Assembly (NCBI RefSeq): GCF_002015115.1
Contig: NZ_MUYA01000013.1
Coordinates: 1-64,000 of the forward strand
Direction: 5' to 3'
From: Haemophilus paracuniculus
GTDB lineage: Bacteria; Pseudomonadota; Gammaproteobacteria; Enterobacterales; Pasteurellaceae
Length of the DNA stretch: 64,000 bases
The translations under genes and the position numbers were made by a program. Positions 32,541 to 40,943 of the stretch are shown piece by piece. Position 1 is the first letter of the stretch, and each line of letters opens with the position of its first letter. Below the pieces are notes generated by a model. It was not told the DNA's origin. It ran no database searches and saw only the letters and a list, made by a program, of their open reading frames with translations.

Positions 32541-34565
32541 ATGAAAAAACCTTTAATTTTCAGTCTGTTAGCAGTTGCGACTGCTTTAATGGGTTGTACG
32601 AAATCTTATCAAAGCACGCTGGTTGAGGGCGTGGATCAGAATGTGGCACCGCAGCAGGATTTTTATCGTTATGTGAACGGGAAATGGCTGGCAGCGGCAC
32701 AGATTCCGAGTGATCGCAGTTCGTGGGGGACGCTTGCCGAGCTGGGCGAGCTGAACGATAAACGTTCGATTGAGCTGTTACAAGCGGTGATTTCCGAGCC
32801 AAAATTTGCCGATGATCCGAAAGCCCAACGGATCAAAGCCCTCTATCAGAGCTATATGGATTTGGATCAGCGTGAAAAATTGGGCATTTCGCCGATCAAA
32901 GCCGATCTCGCTCAGATTGAGGCGATCCAAACAATGGCGGATTTGGAACGCTATTTGATTGCCGAAACGCAGAAAGGCAACGAGGCATTGTTTGGTTGGT
33001 CGGTGTTCGCCCACCTCAAAAATTCTCGCCAAAATGGGATTTATATCAGCAATGTGGATTTGGTGTTGGGGAATGATTATTATCAGAAAAATACCCCAGA
33101 AAATCGCCAAACGTTGCAGAAATATCAAGATTATGTGGCGAAAATGCTCGATCTTGCAGGGATAAAAAACGCCAAACAAAAAGCCAAAGGGATTGTGGCG
33201 TATGAGAAAGAAATCGCTCAAACTCTGTTTACCAACGAGCAGAGCCGTGATATTCAAAAACGCTATAATCCGATGAAAATCAATGCGTTAGCGAATGTCA
33301 GCAAAAACATTAGCCTCGCCCAATTCCTGCAAGCGGTGGGAGTAAAAACAGACGAAGTGATTGTGTGGGAACCGAATTATTTCCAACAATTTGACCGCTT
33401 GATCAATCCGCAAAAACTTGCCGTGATTAAGGATTATCTGCAATTCCGCACCATTTCTGGGGCTGCCCCGTTGCTGAATAAAACCTTCGATCAAGCCCAT
33501 TTCGACTTTTTCGGCAAAACCCTCGTGGGGCAAAAACAGCAACGGGCAATGGAAAAACGGGCGTTAAGCACCGTCAATAACCGTTTGGGGCAGGAATTTG
33601 CTCAATTTTATGTGGCGAAATTCTTCCCAGCCCAAGCCAAAAAAGATCTGCTCGAAATGGCGAGCTACCTCGTGAAAGCCTATCATCAGCGGATCGAGCA
33701 GCTCGATTGGATGTCGGCGGAAACCAAGCAGAAAGCCAAAGCCAAGCTCGACAAATTCATCGTGGAAGTGGGCTATCCGAACAAATGGAAAGATTACAGC
33801 CAGCTTTCCCTCAAAACCCCGAGCGAGGGTGGTTCGCTCTACGCCAATATGCAAGCGATTTCCGCGTGGGAATATCAGCAAGGCCTCGACAAAATCGGCA
33901 AGCCCGTGGATTTGAACGAATGGGGAATGTTGCCGCAAGTGGTCAATGCCTCGTACAGCCCGTTGATGAACCGCATTGTGTTCCCTGCGGGGATTTTGCA
34001 AGCCCCACTCTATGCGATGAACGCCGATCCTGCGGTCAATTTTGGGGCGATTGGGGCGATTATCGGACACGAAATTACCCACGGCTTTGACGATAGCGGT
34101 TCAAAATTTGACGGCGAGGGCAATCTGACCGATTGGTGGACAAAAGAAGATCGCCGCAAGTTCGAGGCATTAGCCGACAAGTTAGTCGCACAATTCGACA
34201 AATTTGAGGTTGCACCGAAAGTGTTCGTGAACGGACGCTTTACCCTCGGCGAAAATATCGCCGATTTGGGTGGATTGAGCATCGCCTACGATGCGTTGAA
34301 ATTGTACGAAAAAGAACAAGGGGCAAGCCCGAATTTAGACGGTCTCACCGCCGACCAACGCTTCTTTATGAGCTGGGCGAGATCGTGGCGAACCAAAGCC
34401 ACCGTGCAAGCCCTCACCCACCAAGTCAAAAGCGACCCGCACGCCCCTGGCGAATACCGTGCCTACGCCCCCGTGCTAAACATTGACGGCTTCCACCAAA
34501 GTTTCAGCACCAAAGCAGGCGATAAAATGTACAAGCCTGAGGGCGAACGGATTAAGATTTGGTAA
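32541..34565 (+). CDS. pepO: M13-family zinc endopeptidase (PepO/neprilysin-like lipoprotein)
   Basis: 674 residues from the ATG at 32541, preceded by AAAAGAGGAACAACA. Lipoprotein signal MKKPLIFSLLAVATALMGC with cysteine at the lipobox. The mature enzyme is an M13 metallopeptidase: NASYSPLMNRIVFPAGILQ, zinc motif IIGHEITHGFDD (H-E-x-x-H), third zinc ligand in GENIADLGGL. It probably cuts small peptides in the periplasm or at the cell surface. The frame is open upstream to 32304 but that stretch is the intergenic repeat and lacks a ribosome site. Confidence 0.92.
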   Translation: MKKPLIFSLLAVATALMGCTKSYQSTLVEGVDQNVAPQQDFYRYVNGKWLAAAQIPSDRSSWGTLAELGELNDKRSIELLQAVISEPKFADDPKAQRIKALYQSYMDLDQREKLGISPIKADLAQIEAIQTMADLERYLIAETQKGNEALFGWSVFAHLKNSRQNGIYISNVDLVLGNDYYQKNTPENRQTLQKYQDYVAKMLDLAGIKNAKQKAKGIVAYEKEIAQTLFTNEQSRDIQKRYNPMKINALANVSKNISLAQFLQAVGVKTDEVIVWEPNYFQQFDRLINPQKLAVIKDYLQFRTISGAAPLLNKTFDQAHFDFFGKTLVGQKQQRAMEKRALSTVNNRLGQEFAQFYVAKFFPAQAKKDLLEMASYLVKAYHQRIEQLDWMSAETKQKAKAKLDKFIVEVGYPNKWKDYSQLSLKTPSEGGSLYANMQAISAWEYQQGLDKIGKPVDLNEWGMLPQVVNASYSPLMNRIVFPAGILQAPLYAMNADPAVNFGAIGAIIGHEITHGFDDSGSKFDGEGNLTDWWTKEDRRKFEALADKLVAQFDKFEVAPKVFVNGRFTLGENIADLGGLSIAYDALKLYEKEQGASPNLDGLTADQRFFMSWARSWRTKATVQALTHQVKSDPHAPGEYRAYAPVLNIDGFHQSFSTKAGDKMYKPEGERIKIW

Positions 34566-34620
34566 GCCTTTTACAAGCGGTCAGATCTCGCAAAAATTTT
34601 GCAGGATCTAACCGCTTGTC

Positions 34621-34649
34621 TTGACGAAAACGCCCTAAATCTGTACCAT
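34621..34649 (+). promoter_or_regulatory. Promoter of corA
   Basis: TTGACG, 17 bases, TACCAT, placed about 180 bases before the corA start. The inferred transcript has an unusually long leader. An inverted uptake-sequence pair lies just upstream (34574-34619). Confidence 0.6.
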
Positions 34650-34655
34650 TCGCAC

Positions 34656-34831
34656 ACTATTTTTTATTGAGGATTACGCATTTTGGACAGCCACAGTCGA
34701 TACTTATCAGCTTGTTAATTTCCCCCTTGTCCAAATCCCTCGATGCCGACATAGAGTCGGTAATGCCATTCTAAGTATCTTTTGTTCCATTTCAATGTTC
34801 ATCACCTCATACCATTTTGTAGGAGTATGAA
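34656..34831 (+). other. Long corA leader with two hairpins and a short open frame
   Basis: About 175 untranslated bases. Hairpin one pairs TTGGACA (34683-34689) with TGTCCAA (34728-34734). Hairpin two is CCGAC ataga GTCGG (34746-34760). A short frame beginning TTG at 34683 (11 codons to TAA at 34716) follows a GAGG and overlaps the first arm, so a leader-peptide mechanism is conceivable. Magnesium transporter genes are known to use structured leaders in enterobacteria; I do not recognise a known riboswitch class. Confidence 0.4.
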
Positions 34832-35787
34832 ATGATCCGTGCCTTTGCACTCGACAACGCACGCCTAATCAGTGTTGATGAAAACAACCCAAACAAATTA
34901 AATGATGCGATTTGGATCGACCTGCTCGATCCCACCGATGACGAACGCTCGGTGCTGGAACGCCGTTTAGATCAAACCTTCGCCGAAGAACACGAATTAG
35001 AGGATTTGGAAGCGTCCGCGCGCTTTTTTGAAGATGAAGACGGATTGCACCTGCACTCGTTTTTCTACTGTTTGGACGATGAAGATTACGCCGACATCGC
35101 CACCGTGGCGTTTCCATTCGAGACGGGCGTTTGTTCACCCTGCGAGAGCGTGATTTGCCCGCGTTCCGCCTATATCGAATGCGATCTCGCCGCGAAAAAT
35201 TGGTGGATTGCAACGCTTACGAATTGTTGCTCGACCTGTTTGAAACCAAAATCGAACAGTTGGCGGACGTGATTGAAACCGTCTATTCCGATTTAGAAAA
35301 ATTGAGCCGCGTGGTGCTAGACGGCAAGCAGGAAGATAACCGCAATTATGATGACGCCCTCTCTCGCTTGACCGAACTTGAAGACGCCAGTTCCAAAGTA
35401 CGTTTGTGCCTAATGGACACCCAACGGGCGTTGAGTTTTTTACTGCGAAAAACCCGCTTGCCCGCCAACCAGCTCGAACAGGCACGGGATATTATGCGAG
35501 ACATCGAATCCCTACAACCCCATAATGAATCGCTGTTCCAAAAGGTCAATTTCCTAATGCAAGCGGCAATGGGTTTGATCAACATTGAACAGAACCGCAT
35601 TATGAAATTCTTCTCGGTGGTGTCGGTAATGTTCCTACCCGCCACCCTCGTGGCGTCCACCTACGGAATGAACTTCCAAGTAATGCCCGAACTGAATTGG
35701 AAATTCGGCTACCCAATGGCAATTGGAATGATGATCTGCGCCGCCGCCACGCCGTATCTCTATTTCAAACGGAAAGGGTGGCTATAA
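34832..35787 (+). pseudogene. corA: Magnesium/cobalt transporter CorA, frameshifted
   Basis: The first frame (from ATG 34832, ribosome site TAGGAGTATGAA) matches CorA to TVAF (LEDLEASARFFEDEDGLHLH), then goes off frame. The rest continues from about [20 protein letters not shown] in the next frame to the stop at 35787. It includes the two C-terminal membrane helices and the pore signature YGMNF. One additional base in TTTCC (35111-35115) would restore a normal CorA of about 318 residues. CorA is the main Mg2+ channel of many bacteria, so a true loss would be notable; a base-calling error is at least as likely. All other conserved features are intact. Confidence 0.85.
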
Positions 35788-35812
35788 GCTGATTTTTCTG
35801 TTCAACATATCA

Positions 35813-35854
35813 TTGCAAGGGGTGGGATTTTCTCTAAAATCTTACCCCTTGCCA
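35813..35854. repeat. Inverted pair of variant uptake sequences (AAGGGGT form)
   Basis: TGCAAGGGGTGGGATTTT and its inverted partner AAAATCTTACCCCTTGC. The core is AAGGGGT instead of AAGCGGT. It forms a stem after corA. Confidence 0.6.
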
Positions 35855-35918
35855 TTTATCCCCAACCCACGATTTCCCCCTCAATCGCAAAATTTACGTT
35901 TCTTTACCCATAAAATTC

Positions 35919-35949
35919 TTGATGACGAATTGTTTTTTTTTTGTACAAT
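35919..35949 (+). promoter_or_regulatory. Putative promoter with T10 spacer tract
   Basis: TTGATG (35919-35924), 19 bases including T10 at 35933-35942, then TACAAT (35944-35949). Deleting two T residues would give the optimal 17-base spacing, so slippage could switch the two genes at 35993 and 36237. Confidence 0.5.
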
Positions 35950-35992
35950 CTCGGTGCATTTTTTATCAACCACAGTCATATAGGAGAAAACA

Positions 35993-36217
35993 ATGGCTCA
36001 ACTTGAAGAATTGCGTAAGCTTCTTGAAAGCATAGGAGAAGGGAACATTTCTGACGTTACTCTTCTCAATAAAGTAAAAAATTGCTTAGACAAGGGATGT
36101 TGTAGTGATGATGAAATAAAAGAGCTTATAAATAAACTAAAAGAGCTTAGAAATGAATTAGAAGCTCAAAAGTCTCAACCATCAACCCCAGTCCTAAAAA
36201 AGTACAAACCAAACTAA
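35993..36217 (+). CDS. Small coiled-coil protein, function unknown
   Basis: 74 residues, start after GGAGAAAACA. No signal peptide. The sequence is charged and helical (EIKELINKLKELRNELEAQK, a likely coiled coil) with a cysteine cluster NCLDKGCCSDDE in the middle and a proline-rich basic tail. I do not recognise it. The gene is AT-rich compared with hldD and corA beside it, which suggests a separate origin. It lies 19 bases before a secreted-protein gene and both share one promoter, whose spacer contains a T10 tract, and one terminator. Confidence 0.55.
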   Translation: MAQLEELRKLLESIGEGNISDVTLLNKVKNCLDKGCCSDDEIKELINKLKELRNELEAQKSQPSTPVLKKYKPN

Positions 36218-36236
36218 CAATGTAAGGAGTTAAACT

Positions 36237-36623
36237 ATGTTTAAAAAACTATTACCCGCAATTTTTGCAGCTTCAATGGTATTCACTTCATCTTCTGCAT
36301 TAGCAATCACAACCGCTGAAATGAAAGCAGCAGGTAATGGATTATCCAAAGAGATCACAAAAATGTTAGGTAAAAAGACAACTGTTGATTTTATTACCCC
36401 TAAATTTACGATCAAAAACGGCACTTGTGATGAAAGAGCAGCATTGATGACATATGCTCAAATCTATACATTCAATCAACAATACCCTAAAAAGATCCAA
36501 GATCGTGTTACTGATTTTATTCTAGATAAAATTAATGACGATAGCTGCCTCAGTGATGAATATTTTCGATATTTCAATAACGAAAAGAGCCCAGCGAAAA
36601 CACTAATGCGTCAGCCACAATAA
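36237..36623 (+). CDS. Small secreted protein, function unknown
   Basis: 128 residues with a good signal peptide (MFKKLLPAIFAASMVFTSSS, cleavage after ALA) and a ribosome site TAAGGAGTTAAACT. The mature part is helical with two cysteines (NGTCDERAAL and DDSCLSDEYF) that could form one disulfide. No family recognised. It is co-transcribed with the coiled-coil protein before it and ends in a strong terminator. AT-rich base use unlike the neighbours supports a cassette acquired or retained as a pair. Confidence 0.6.
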   Translation: MFKKLLPAIFAASMVFTSSSALAITTAEMKAAGNGLSKEITKMLGKKTTVDFITPKFTIKNGTCDERAALMTYAQIYTFNQQYPKKIQDRVTDFILDKINDDSCLSDEYFRYFNNEKSPAKTLMRQPQ

Positions 36624-36628
36624 TTATC

Positions 36629-36670
36629 AAAGTGAGTTTAAACACCCAATTTAAACTCACTTTTCTTTTT
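36629..36670 (+). terminator. Terminator of the two-gene small operon
   Basis: 14-bp stem AAAGTGAGTTTAAA / TTTAAACTCACTTT followed by TCTTTTTGT. Confidence 0.85.
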
Positions 36671-36780
36671 GTCTCTACGAGAATTTTTGAACACAAGCGG
36701 TGCGATCTGCAAAATTTTCTGCAAAGCCTCCCCTTGTAGGGGTATAATTCCCTCAATTTTTTCACACGAAAGGACAGTAT

Positions 36781-37707
36781 ATGATTATCGTAACAGGTGG
36801 TGCGGGCTTTATTGGCAGTAACATTATCAAGGCGTTGAATGCGATGGGACGAACCGATATTTTGGTGGTGGATAACCTCAAAAACGGCGAGAAATTCATC
36901 AATTTGGTGGATTTGGACATCGCCGATTATTGCGACAAAGAGGATTTTATTGCGTCCATTATCGCTGGGGACGACTTTGGTGAGATTGATGTGGTGTTCC
37001 ACGAGGGGGCGTGTTCGGCGACCACCGAGTGGGACGGCAAATATATGATGCAAAACAACTACGAATACTCAAAAGAGTTGTTACATTTCTGCCTCGACCG
37101 CCAAATTCCGTTCTTCTACGCGTCAAGTGCGGCGACCTACGGCGGTCGTTCCGACAATTTTATCGAAAAACGTGAATTTGAGTCGCCACTCAATGTGTAC
37201 GGCTATTCCAAATTCTTGTTTGATGAATATGTGCGTAAAATTTTGCCCGAGGCACAATCGCCGGTGTGCGGCTTCAAATACTTCAATGTCTATGGCCCGC
37301 GTGAGCAGCACAAAGGCTCAATGGCAAGTGTGGCGTTCCATTTGAATACGCAGATCCTCAAAGGCGAAAATCCGAAACTGTTCCAAGGTTCGGAAACTTT
37401 CTTGCGTGATTTCGTCTATGTGGAAGATGTGGCGAAAGTGAATTTGTGGGCGTGGCAAAATGGCGTGTCGGGCATTTTTAACCTTGGCACGGGCAATGCG
37501 GAATCATTCCGAGCCGTTGCCGAAGCGGTAATCGCTTACCACCAAAAAGGCGAAATCGAGACGATCCCATTCCCAGAGCATTTGAAATCTCGCTACCAAA
37601 CCTTTACCCAAGCAGATCTCACCCAACTTCGCCAAGCAGGTTACAACGAACCGTTCAAAACCGTTGCAGAAGGCACGAAAGCCTATATGGAATGGCTTAA
37701 TCGCTAA
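36781..37707 (+). CDS. hldD: ADP-L-glycero-D-manno-heptose-6-epimerase HldD
   Basis: 308 residues, as in E. coli. Extended SDR fold: NAD(P) motif [15 protein letters not shown] at the start, catalytic [12 protein letters not shown] (Y-x-x-x-K), [18 protein letters not shown], and [15 protein letters not shown]. It converts ADP-D-glycero- to ADP-L-glycero-manno-heptose for the lipooligosaccharide inner core. Stands alone with an uptake sequence upstream and a strong terminator downstream. Confidence 0.95.
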   Translation: MIIVTGGAGFIGSNIIKALNAMGRTDILVVDNLKNGEKFINLVDLDIADYCDKEDFIASIIAGDDFGEIDVVFHEGACSATTEWDGKYMMQNNYEYSKELLHFCLDRQIPFFYASSAATYGGRSDNFIEKREFESPLNVYGYSKFLFDEYVRKILPEAQSPVCGFKYFNVYGPREQHKGSMASVAFHLNTQILKGENPKLFQGSETFLRDFVYVEDVAKVNLWAWQNGVSGIFNLGTGNAESFRAVAEAVIAYHQKGEIETIPFPEHLKSRYQTFTQADLTQLRQAGYNEPFKTVAEGTKAYMEWLNR

Positions 37708-37710
37708 TCC

Positions 37711-37745
37711 AAAATGCCCTTATCTTTCGATAAGGGCATTTTATT
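37711..37745 (+). terminator. Terminator after hldD
   Basis: Perfect 14-bp stem AAAATGCCCTTATC tttc GATAAGGGCATTTT followed by ATT. Confidence 0.9.
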
Positions 37746-37803
37746 GCAAGGGGTAAGATTTCCAAAAATTTCCTACTTTTTCGTCCCCATTAAGAAATCA
37801 AAG

Positions 37804-38685
37804 CTAAATTTTCACACCCGTAATCCGACACCATTCCTCTTTTTCGACCACAGGATCGAGCTTGAACGCCGATTGATAGGCTTCGCACACGCTTTCCGCT
37901 TGGGTGGCGAGAATGCCTGACAAGCCGAGATCGCCCTGTGGTTTAACTAGCGTGATGATTTGTGGGGCAAGCTCTTTGAGTGGACCTGCGAGAATGTTTG
38001 CCACCACCACGTCCGCTTGCAGATTTTGCGGTTGATCTTTGGCGAGGAAAAGCTGTAAACGATCCGCTACACCATTGGCTTCGGCGTTGTTTTTGCTGGC
38101 TAAAATGGCTTGTGGATCGATGTCGATCCCAATAGCCGCTTCCGCCCCTAATTTAAGTGCCGCAATCGCGAGAATGCCTGAACCGCAGCCGAAGTCAATC
38201 ACGGTTTTGCCTTGTAAATCAAGGCTATCCAGCCACGCCAAACAGAGGGCGGTGGTTGGGTGCGTTCCCGTGCCGAACGCCAAGCCAGGGTCGAGCATCA
38301 CATTCACCGCATTCGGATCAGGCACTTCACGCCAGCTCGGGCAGATCCACAAACGCTTACCGAATTGCATTGGGTGGAAATTATCCATCCATTCCCGTTC
38401 CCAATCTTTATCTTCAATTTGTTCAATTTTATAAGCAAAATCGGGCGAGATCACACCGCTTGCCTGCAAGTTCGCCACAATTTGTTGCATATCCGTTTCC
38501 GCATCAAACAACGCTACCACGTCCGTATTGCCCCAAAGACGCGTTTCCCCCGGTAACGGCTCAAAAATCGGCGTGTCTTGGCTATCCATAAAAGTAACCG
38601 ACACCGCCCCGATCTCTTCTAAAAAATCACTGATTTGTTCTGCTTGTTTATCCGTACTGTTTAAACGAATTTGTACCCACGCCAT
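37804..38685 (-). CDS. prmA: Ribosomal protein L11 methyltransferase PrmA
   Basis: 293 residues, the standard length, from the ATG at 38685 (AAGGAAACATT before it). Start [23 protein letters not shown]-binding motif [20 protein letters not shown]; substrate motif [34 protein letters not shown]. It trimethylates ribosomal protein L11 in the cytosol. Single-gene unit. Upstream frames to 38745 have no ribosome site. Confidence 0.95.
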   Translation of the reverse strand: MAWVQIRLNSTDKQAEQISDFLEEIGAVSVTFMDSQDTPIFEPLPGETRLWGNTDVVALFDAETDMQQIVANLQASGVISPDFAYKIEQIEDKDWEREWMDNFHPMQFGKRLWICPSWREVPDPNAVNVMLDPGLAFGTGTHPTTALCLAWLDSLDLQGKTVIDFGCGSGILAIAALKLGAEAAIGIDIDPQAILASKNNAEANGVADRLQLFLAKDQPQNLQADVVVANILAGPLKELAPQIITLVKPQGDLGLSGILATQAESVCEAYQSAFKLDPVVEKEEWCRITGVKI

Positions 38686-38880
38686 AATGTTTCCTTTATT
38701 TATAAAATTTTTGTTTAACGCTTTAACATTGCACGATTTTATCAATCGACAAGCGGTAAGTTTTTGCTTAAAACTTACCGCTTGTTAGTTGGAAGAAATC
38801 GCAACTGTGCGTGGATTGTAACATAGTTAAGCCCGTGTAATAATAATGACATTGTTTATTCATCAAAATGAGATCATCTT

Positions 38881-39222
38881 ATGAAAAAAATGATTATTGC
38901 ACTCTTAGCAATGGGGGTATTTTCTGCCGCTAACGCAGAAATTTACAAAATTACCACCTTTACCAAAGCACAAGTAAAGAAATTGCAAGCAGAAATTGAC
39001 GAGGGTTCTGGTGATTCAGCGGTTTTTTCAACCAATAAAGGTGAACTTTGGGTATATGTTGAAGCCCCTGCACTTAGCGTTTTAAATAAGTCGAAAGCGG
39101 GTGAATGCTATAACATTACAGGTGATTTTGAGGAAATGAAAGCTAAAAAAGTGAAATGCCCTTCCGCAAATGCCACTAAACAAGCAACGAAGAAAAAAAT
39201 TAAAGCAGGTAAAAGACCATAA
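38881..39222 (+). CDS. Small secreted basic protein, function unknown
   Basis: 113 residues: signal peptide MKKMIIALLAMGVFSAANA, then a compact domain with two cysteines (KAGECYNITGDF and KVKCPS) and a lysine-rich tail (ATKKKIKAGKRP). No family recognised. No ribosome site close to consensus is visible before the ATG at 38881 (GAGATCATCTT is the nearest). The inverted uptake-sequence pair at about 38750-38785 lies upstream and a terminator follows, so it is a single-gene unit. The basic tail may bind surface polyanions, but that is only a guess. Confidence 0.6.
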   Translation: MKKMIIALLAMGVFSAANAEIYKITTFTKAQVKKLQAEIDEGSGDSAVFSTNKGELWVYVEAPALSVLNKSKAGECYNITGDFEEMKAKKVKCPSANATKQATKKKIKAGKRP

Positions 39223-39229
39223 TTAACGG

Positions 39230-39259
39230 AAAGTCAGCGTTTAAGCTGACTTTCTTTTT
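39230..39259 (+). terminator. Terminator after the small secreted protein gene
   Basis: AAAGTCAGC / GCTGACTTT stem with a six-base loop and CTTTTTA tail. Confidence 0.8.
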
Positions 39260-39265
39260 AGGAAA

Positions 39266-40711
39266 TTACCCACGCCCACCGACAGTGATTTTATCGAGCT
39301 TCACAGTTGGCTGCCCCACGCCGACTGGCACGGATTGCCCCTCTTTGCCACAAGTGCCGATACCAGGGTCGATTTCGGTCTGTTTACCGACCATTGAGAC
39401 CTGTTGCATTGCTTCGATGCCGCTGCCAATCAGGGTTGCCCCCGTAACGGGCTTAGTGATTTTGCCCTTTTCGATCAAGTAGGCTTCGGCGGTTGAGAAC
39501 ACGAATTTGCCCGAGGTGATGTCCACCTGTCCGCCACTGAAATGGGGGGCGTATAAGCCAAATTCGACCGACTCGATCATCTCGTCAAACTCGTGTTTGC
39601 CCTCGGTCAGGTAGGTGTTGGTCATTCGAGGCATTGGCAAATGGGCGTAAGATTCGCGACGACCGTTGCCCGTTGGGGCAACGCCCATTAAGCGAGCGTT
39701 CAGTTTATCTTGCAGATAGCCTTTCAAAATCCCGTTTTCAATCAAGACGTTACGTTGCGAAGGCACGCCCTCATCGTCCACCGTAATCGAGCCTCGCTTA
39801 TCTTGCAGCGTGCCGTCATCGACAATGGTGCAGAGCGGCGAGGTTACCAACTCGCCGATTTTGCCCGTGAACAGGGAAGATTCTTTGCGGTTGAAATCCC
39901 CCTCTAAGCCGTGCCCGACCGCCTCGTGCAACAAAATGCCCGGCCAGCCAGCCCCAAGCACAATCGGCATTGAGCCAGCAGGGGCGGCAATCGCCCCCAA
40001 ATTGACAATCGCCTGACGCACCGCCTCTTTGGCGAGGTAAACCGCACGCTGCTCGCCGTTCGCATTCGGCTCAAAATACCAATTTAGCCCGAAGCGTCCG
40101 CCCGCCCCTGCCGAGCCACGCTCACGCTTGCCGTTTTGCTCAACCAGCACCGACACCGACAACCGCACCAACGGGCGGATATCCGCCGCCAAAGTGCCGT
40201 CCGTTGCCGCCACCAACATCTCTTCGTAAATCGCCGATAAATTGGCATTGACCTGAATCACACGCGGATCTTCGGCACGTGCCACTCGATCCACCAAATG
40301 CAACAGCTCGACCTTTTGCTCACGGCTAATCGTATCAAGGGGATTGATCGAAGCGTAACGCTTGCAAGCGGTGGTTTCCTTGAAATTTTTTACCAACAAC
40401 CGACCGCTTGTTTGGCTGATTCCCCTCGCCGCCATTGCACACTGTTCGAGCTGGGCGAGGGTAATTTGATCCGCATAGGCGAAGCCCGTTTTCTCGCCCG
40501 ACACCGCACGCACGCCAAAACCGCGGTCGATATAAAAACCGCCCTCTTTGATAATGCTATCTTCGAGCGACCAGCTTTCGTCTTGACTCAGTTGAAAATA
40601 GAGATCGGCGTAGTCGATTTCCCGATCCGAAAAGCGATCCAACACCTGCGAAAGGTGGGATAACTGCAACCCACTCGGCACGAGCAGGCTGTCTGAAACT
40701 TGTTTTAACAT
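39266..40711 (-). CDS. tldD: Metalloprotease subunit TldD
   Basis: 481 residues, the usual length. The TldD/TldE family zinc motif is [18 protein letters not shown] (H-E-x-x-x-H), followed by the C-terminal [20 protein letters not shown] and [20 protein letters not shown]. With TldE it forms a heterodimer that degrades unfolded peptides and matures ribosomally made peptides such as microcins. tldE is not in this window. Single-gene unit. Confidence 0.94.
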   Translation of the reverse strand: MLKQVSDSLLVPSGLQLSHLSQVLDRFSDREIDYADLYFQLSQDESWSLEDSIIKEGGFYIDRGFGVRAVSGEKTGFAYADQITLAQLEQCAMAARGISQTSGRLLVKNFKETTACKRYASINPLDTISREQKVELLHLVDRVARAEDPRVIQVNANLSAIYEEMLVAATDGTLAADIRPLVRLSVSVLVEQNGKRERGSAGAGGRFGLNWYFEPNANGEQRAVYLAKEAVRQAIVNLGAIAAPAGSMPIVLGAGWPGILLHEAVGHGLEGDFNRKESSLFTGKIGELVTSPLCTIVDDGTLQDKRGSITVDDEGVPSQRNVLIENGILKGYLQDKLNARLMGVAPTGNGRRESYAHLPMPRMTNTYLTEGKHEFDEMIESVEFGLYAPHFSGGQVDITSGKFVFSTAEAYLIEKGKITKPVTGATLIGSGIEAMQQVSMVGKQTEIDPGIGTCGKEGQSVPVGVGQPTVKLDKITVGGRG

Positions 40712-40860
40712 TGAAATTCCCTACAAAATAAAGCCCTCGCCCCAAATTGGAATGCGAGGGTATTGGGCGGAATTTTAGCCTTGATAAGAGGTTTAAACAA
40801 TGGAAATTTGCTGAAACAAGCGGTGAGATCCTGCAAAAATTTTACCCCTTGCGTTTGGTT

Positions 40861-40932
40861 TGGGTCGCAAGCATTGCGACCCTACGCTAGGGACGCCACG
40901 CTGGCGTCCTTTCCGTTTGAAATTAACGAAAT
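40861..40932. repeat. Intergenic double-hairpin repeat, family B copy 1
   Basis: GGGTCGCAA gca TTGCGACCC, then TACGCT, then AGGGACGCCA cgc TGGCGTCCTT and GAAATTAACGAAA. A related element lies at 52680-52750. Confidence 0.6.
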
Positions 40933-40943
40933 TTCCTAAAATC

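Noticed and set aside
34656..34831. Known Mg2+ riboswitch (M-box) or T-box
   Set aside because: I could not identify the conserved core of either class; kept only as an unclassified leader.
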